Assembly (NCBI GenBank): GCA_021648365.1
Contig: JAKISY010000001.1
Coordinates: 1 to 64,000 of the forward strand
Length of the DNA: 64,000 nt
Source of the DNA: Verrucomicrobiales bacterium
Lineage (GTDB): Bacteria > Verrucomicrobiota > Verrucomicrobiia > Verrucomicrobiales > DEV007
Direction: 5' to 3'
Shown here piece after piece: positions 61,051 to 64,000 of the stretch; the stretch's first letter is position 1, and each line of letters opens with the position of its first letter. The notes under the pieces are model-generated. The model searched no databases. It saw only the letters and a program-made list of their open reading frames with translations, and was not told where the DNA came from. The translations under genes and the position numbers were made by a program.

Positions 61051-61848
61051 TTAAATTTCTTTCTGTGCTGCGCCCTCGAAAATACGTGCCAGGCAGCCGC
61101 CATCGACGGTTACTCCTGTTCCTGTGATAAAGCGGGAATTGTCTGAAAGAAGAAACCCAGCAGCCTGGGCAATATCTTGTGGTTGAGCGAGTCCTCCGAT
61201 GATGGTTTGATTTTCAAAAAATCTTCGCGCTTCGACCGGATTATCACTCTGCGCTATTTCTTTTATCTGCATCGGTGTTTCTGTGGCACCTGGCAATACC
61301 GCGTTGACTCGAATGCCTGCTTCACCGAAATCGACAGCCAGCGATCGCGACATGCTAAGAACGGCGCCTTTGCTGGCTATGTAAGGAGTCATGTTGGGGT
61401 ATGCCGCATGAGCCAGGCGAGAAGCGATCAATACAAGAGAGCCACTTTGAGCACTCTGCATCAGCCGGTAAGCGTGCTTGCAGCAGAGGAAGACACTTAG
61501 CACGTTAGCTTCCATCACGCGGCTAAAAGATTCCGCTTCGGTTTCGAGTACAGTCTGCTGGTAGCCGACTCCGGCACAAGCCATCAGGCCATCGATTTTG
61601 CCATATTTAGCGTGAACTTGATTGAAAAAATTTGCGACCTGCTCTTCAATGCAAAGATCTACTACTGCGGAGATCGTCTCACCTCCCTGAGAGTTGATTT
61701 TACGAACCGTTTGTTGAAGCGGGTCTGCTTGTAAATCAGTGAGAGCTACGATGGCACCCTGTGCTGAAAAATACTCGGCAGATGCTGCGCCAATGCCTCC
61801 AGCAGCGCCAGTTACTATGATGACCTTGTTGGGTAATAGTTTTTGCAT
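61051..61848 (-). CDS. SDR family oxidoreductase (downstream of pair)
   Basis: 265 residues from ATG 61848; the longer upstream frame overlaps the next SDR and is not needed. Classical SDR motifs: VTGAAGGIGAAS near 11-22 (dinucleotide), LMACAGVG near 90 (NNAG variant), Ser in LVLIASRLA, TPYIASKG near 160 (YxxxK) and the end ITGTGVTVDGG. It probably oxidises a sugar, polyol or sugar acid hydroxyl with NAD(P). It is 16 bases downstream of the other SDR gene, an apparent tandem duplication with divergence. Confidence 0.9.
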   Translation of the reverse strand: MQKLLPNKVIIVTGAAGGIGAASAEYFSAQGAIVALTDLQADPLQQTVRKINSQGGETISAVVDLCIEEQVANFFNQVHAKYGKIDGLMACAGVGYQQTVLETEAESFSRVMEANVLSVFLCCKHAYRLMQSAQSGSLVLIASRLAHAAYPNMTPYIASKGAVLSMSRSLAVDFGEAGIRVNAVLPGATETPMQIKEIAQSDNPVEARRFFENQTIIGGLAQPQDIAQAAGFLLSDNSRFITGTGVTVDGGCLARIFEGAAQKEI

Positions 61849-61864
61849 ATTTACCAATTTCCAG

Positions 61865-62635
61865 TTATTCCATGCCGAATTTGAACAGACTGCATCCGCC
61901 GTCAGCGCGCACTGTTGTGCCGGTGAGATAGTCCGATTGGTTCGATACGAGAAACTCCACGACATCCGCCACTTGGTCGGGACTCTGCATAGTGCCAAGT
62001 GGAACGGATTTGGCATAGATCGGACGCAAGTGCGGTTTTTCTAACATTTCCTGCTTGCTCAGACCTCCATCGACTACCCCAGGCGCGATCAAATTGACGG
62101 TGATGCCGTGTTGTGCCAATTCCAGTGCCATCGTTTTAGCCAGCATGACTAAGCCCCCTTTACTCGCACAGTAGTGTGAATTGAAAGCATGCGGCACATC
62201 TTGAACAAAAGAACCCGTGAAGACAATTTTGCCTCGGGTTTTCTGCTCCACCATGCGGCGCGCTGCGGATTGACCCATATTAAATGCGCCTTTCAGATTT
62301 ACGCCCAATACAAAATCCCATTGCGCTTCCGTGACTTCTAGGAATGCCGTATTTGTAACCACTCCGGCATTCGAAAAACAAATATCTAAACAGCCGTGTT
62401 CGGAATAAATACGATCCATCATAGAATCGACTTCTGCACGATCAGAAACGTCGGCTTTTATGTATTGTGCCTGACCGCCGTCGGCAATTATTTGGTTTAC
62501 GGCATTTTGTCCATCGGATTCAGGTTGAATGTCACTCAATATGACTTTCATGCCCATCGTTGCCATACGCTTGGCACTAGCAAAGCCAATGTCCCCCAAG
62601 GCGCCAGTGATTAGAGTGATTTTTTTACCCATCAT
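61865..62635 (-). CDS. SDR family oxidoreductase (upstream of pair)
   Basis: 256 residues. SDR motifs: ITGALGDIGFASAKR near 9-23 (GxxxGxG), FSNAGVVTN near 88 (NAG), Ser in IVFTGSF, NSHYCASKGG near 156 (YxxxK) and YLTGTTVRADGG near the end. A start at 62632 is also possible. It is first in the minus-strand run, divergent from the IclR gene with 68 bases between. The inverted repeat at 62634-62673 overlaps its start, so an IclR-type protein probably controls it. Confidence 0.9.
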   Translation of the reverse strand: MMGKKITLITGALGDIGFASAKRMATMGMKVILSDIQPESDGQNAVNQIIADGGQAQYIKADVSDRAEVDSMMDRIYSEHGCLDICFSNAGVVTNTAFLEVTEAQWDFVLGVNLKGAFNMGQSAARRMVEQKTRGKIVFTGSFVQDVPHAFNSHYCASKGGLVMLAKTMALELAQHGITVNLIAPGVVDGGLSKQEMLEKPHLRPIYAKSVPLGTMQSPDQVADVVEFLVSNQSDYLTGTTVRADGGCSLFKFGME

Positions 62636-62673
62636 TTCATTTTATGCATTAAATTTGTTGCGTCAAATGAAAT
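62634..62673. promoter_or_regulatory. Candidate operator between SDR and IclR genes
   Basis: A perfect 9-bp inverted repeat (ATTTCATTT at 62634 and AAATGAAAT at 62665) spans the 68-base divergent gap and covers the first SDR start codon. A binding site for the adjacent IclR regulator is likely; not tested. Confidence 0.5.
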
Positions 62674-62703
62674 GAAGCTTATTCGTAAAAAGATCGAAAT
62701 ACC

Positions 62704-63447
62704 ATGAAACAATCGCAAATTGCTAAAACTTTTCTAGTTCTGGAAGCTTTCCATCGCTGCGACAGTGTGGTTCCGTTGCGTGATTTGGCTTTGGCTAGTG
62801 ACTTAGCAAAACCAACGGTGTGTCGGATTTTGCAAACGCTCGTGGCTTTGGGTTATGTTAATCAGAGAGAGGACGGCTGGTATTCGTTGGCTGAGAAATT
62901 TATTAGCTTGGTCGGTGGTGACAGCGATCACAAAATCGCAGAAGTCGCTGAACCTATTCTTCGGGAGTTGCGTGAGCAAGTCCGTGAGAATGTTAATTTA
63001 GGTATTCTCAAAGGTGCGCAAATTATGTATCGGATTTCACTCGAGTGCGATCGAGCACTGCAGTGTAAAGCTCGACCAATGGCGAAAGATCCTGTTTTTT
63101 CCACGGCTCTTGGGCGCGCGCTAGTTGCTTTCCTTGAGCCCGCCAGACAGCGCTCCCTGTTGCGTCAAGCGCCGATTCAACCATCCACTCCCAAAACCCA
63201 AACCGATCAGAAGCAGCTAAGTAAACTTTTAGATCAAATACGCCAGGATGGTTATGCCGTCGAGCGCGAACAAAGTGAGATAGGCATGATGGGGGTAGCC
63301 GCTCCGATTCTGGTTCGCAATGAATGTGTCGCGTCCATCAGCATCGCATCTCCTTGTGCGCGTGTAAATGATGATGCTCTTCAATCTCAAATTGAAAGCG
63401 TGATGCGAGCGGCCTCTCAGGTGTCTAGTAAATTAACAAAAATATAA
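62704..63447 (+). CDS. IclR family transcriptional regulator
   Basis: 247 residues. N-terminal winged helix-turn-helix about 8-65 (LVLEAFHRCDSVVPLRDLAL, LAKPTVCRILQTLVALGYVN, WYSLAEKFISL). C-terminal IclR effector domain about 75-245 (LREQVRENVNLGILKGAQI, TALGRALVAFLEPARQRSLL, YAVEREQSEIGMMGVAAPIL). IclR proteins bind metabolites of the pathway they control. It is divergent from the SDR/lactonase/permease run and followed by a RraA-family gene two bases after its stop, so it is likely the local regulator. Confidence 0.92.
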   Translation: MKQSQIAKTFLVLEAFHRCDSVVPLRDLALASDLAKPTVCRILQTLVALGYVNQREDGWYSLAEKFISLVGGDSDHKIAEVAEPILRELREQVRENVNLGILKGAQIMYRISLECDRALQCKARPMAKDPVFSTALGRALVAFLEPARQRSLLRQAPIQPSTPKTQTDQKQLSKLLDQIRQDGYAVEREQSEIGMMGVAAPILVRNECVASISIASPCARVNDDALQSQIESVMRAASQVSSKLTKI

Positions 63448-63449
63448 GC

Positions 63450-64000
63450 ATGCCAAACCAGAATACTTTACATGACGACTTAGTTAAGCGGTGCGAGCCC
63501 TTGTTTTCAGCTGTCATTGCCGACGCTTTGGATGCTCTGGGCTACAGGCATCAATCACCGCGCATTCAGTTATTACCCCTAACGGGCGTTCCAAAGCTCG
63601 TCGGACGATGTAAGACGACTTTATGGGCGGATATAGCCCATGAAGATCCTCATACCTATGATCTGGAGCTGAAAGCTGTAGATAGTTGCCGAGTGGGTGA
63701 CGTGCTGATCGCGGCGGCAAATGGTTCGATGCGATCGGGTATTTGGGGCGAGCTGTTATCAACCGCTGCTCGCAACGCAGAATGCGTCGGTGCGATTGTC
63801 GACGGTGCGGTTCGCGATGTGCAGCAAATGACTCAAATGGGTTTCAGGGTATTTGCACGGGGCACTTGCGTTTACGATAGCCTGAACCGTCAAAAAGTGA
63901 TTGAGTTCGATGTGCCGGTGGAGATAGAAGGAGTTTGTTTTAACCCAGGTGACTTGGTGTTAGCAGATGTCGACGGCGTTGTCGTTGTGCCGCAGGAAGT
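63450..64000 (+). CDS. RraA-family aldolase/decarboxylase, 3' truncated by window
   Basis: At least 183 residues, open to the end of the window, starting MPNQNTLHDDLVKRCEPLFS two bases after the IclR gene. It shows SAVIADALDALGY near 20, GVPKLVGRCKTT, IWGELLSTAARNAECVGAIVDGAVRDVQQM (the G-x-L-x(n)-R-D pattern of the RraA fold, used in HMG/CHA aldolases) and DLVLADVDGVVVVP near the end. RraA-like enzymes cleave 4-hydroxy-2-oxo acids or act on RNase E; a catabolic aldolase role fits this cluster. The C-terminus is outside the window. Confidence 0.88.
   Translation, partial: MPNQNTLHDDLVKRCEPLFSAVIADALDALGYRHQSPRIQLLPLTGVPKLVGRCKTTLWADIAHEDPHTYDLELKAVDSCRVGDVLIAAANGSMRSGIWGELLSTAARNAECVGAIVDGAVRDVQQMTQMGFRVFARGTCVYDSLNRQKVIEFDVPVEIEGVCFNPGDLVLADVDGVVVVPQE

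Noticed and set aside
1..64000. CRISPR array, prophage, restriction or toxin-antitoxin defence system
   Set aside because: No regularly spaced repeats, no phage structural genes and no complete defence module were seen; Uma2 alone is not evidence for one.
1..64000. tRNA or rRNA genes
   Set aside because: No cloverleaf with the GTTCGA-type arm was noticed in the gaps and no rRNA conserved words; a tRNAscan run would be decisive.

Overview
The window looks like chromosomal DNA of a Gram-negative heterotroph of the Planctomycetota-Verrucomicrobiota-Chlamydiota group, most probably Verrucomicrobiota. This is inferred from family content: two DUF1501/DUF1549-DUF1553 pairs, a PVC-type haem-binding protein, sulfatases, DUF1080, a LacI/AraC-hybrid 'XylR' regulator, DUF5069 and ResB/CcsA (system II) cytochrome c maturation. 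Coding density is high and most cluster products carry export signals. No tRNA, rRNA, CRISPR array or intact mobile element was seen.

Layout. 1-6.5 kb: end of a DUF2092 gene, a DUF6515-like secreted protein, a GDSL-type esterase, a CDF metal transporter, fabG, pgl and a PQQ-like propeller protein. 6.7-15.8 kb: TPR and LysM envelope proteins, a lipoprotein-resB-ccsA operon, a truncated ridA, glnS, and DUF2752 and DUF4190 membrane proteins. 16-22.8 kb: a DUF1549/DUF1553 protein, a DUF1501 protein and a large PQQ-like propeller protein with an inserted Rossmann-like domain. 22.9-28 kb: a broken DUF5069 gene, the XylR-type regulator, Uma2, a sulfatase and another broken gene. 28-47.3 kb: a run of secreted or Tat-exported hydrolases and redox proteins (DUF1080; a 1957-aa dimethylformamidase-like/PVC-cytochrome fusion; esterase; BNR protein; FAD oxidoreductase with a DUF4405-DUF2271 membrane partner; CocE hydrolase; M20 peptidase; ceramidase-sulfatase fusion). 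47.6-54.8 kb: an ECF sigma - FecR - PSCyt1/DUF1549/DUF1553 - DUF1501 operon on the minus strand. 54.9-64 kb: an IS200 transposase remnant, then a carbohydrate-acid-type catabolic locus (sugar isomerase/epimerase, LamG/BNR protein, APC permease, SMP-30 lactonase, two SDRs) divergent from an IclR regulator and an RraA-family aldolase that runs off the window.

Main discovery. A gapless 27-bp sequence element occurs four times, always upstream of a gene of the 24-47 kb region: against the start of the XylR-type regulator, and before the DUF1080/fusion operon, the CocE/M20 operon and the ceramidase-sulfatase gene. Two copies sit at exactly the same distance from the start codon. This ties the regulator and the secreted hydrolases into one candidate regulon. 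The enzymes together could cleave amide, ester and sulfate-ester bonds outside the cytoplasm, with electrons passed to haem proteins; the substrate is unknown, and a sulfated N-acylated compound is an inference only.

The same region is rich in decayed genes (DUF5069, truncated ridA, two frameshifted genes, an IS200 tnpA fragment) and short hairpin repeats, so it appears to have been rearranged recently.
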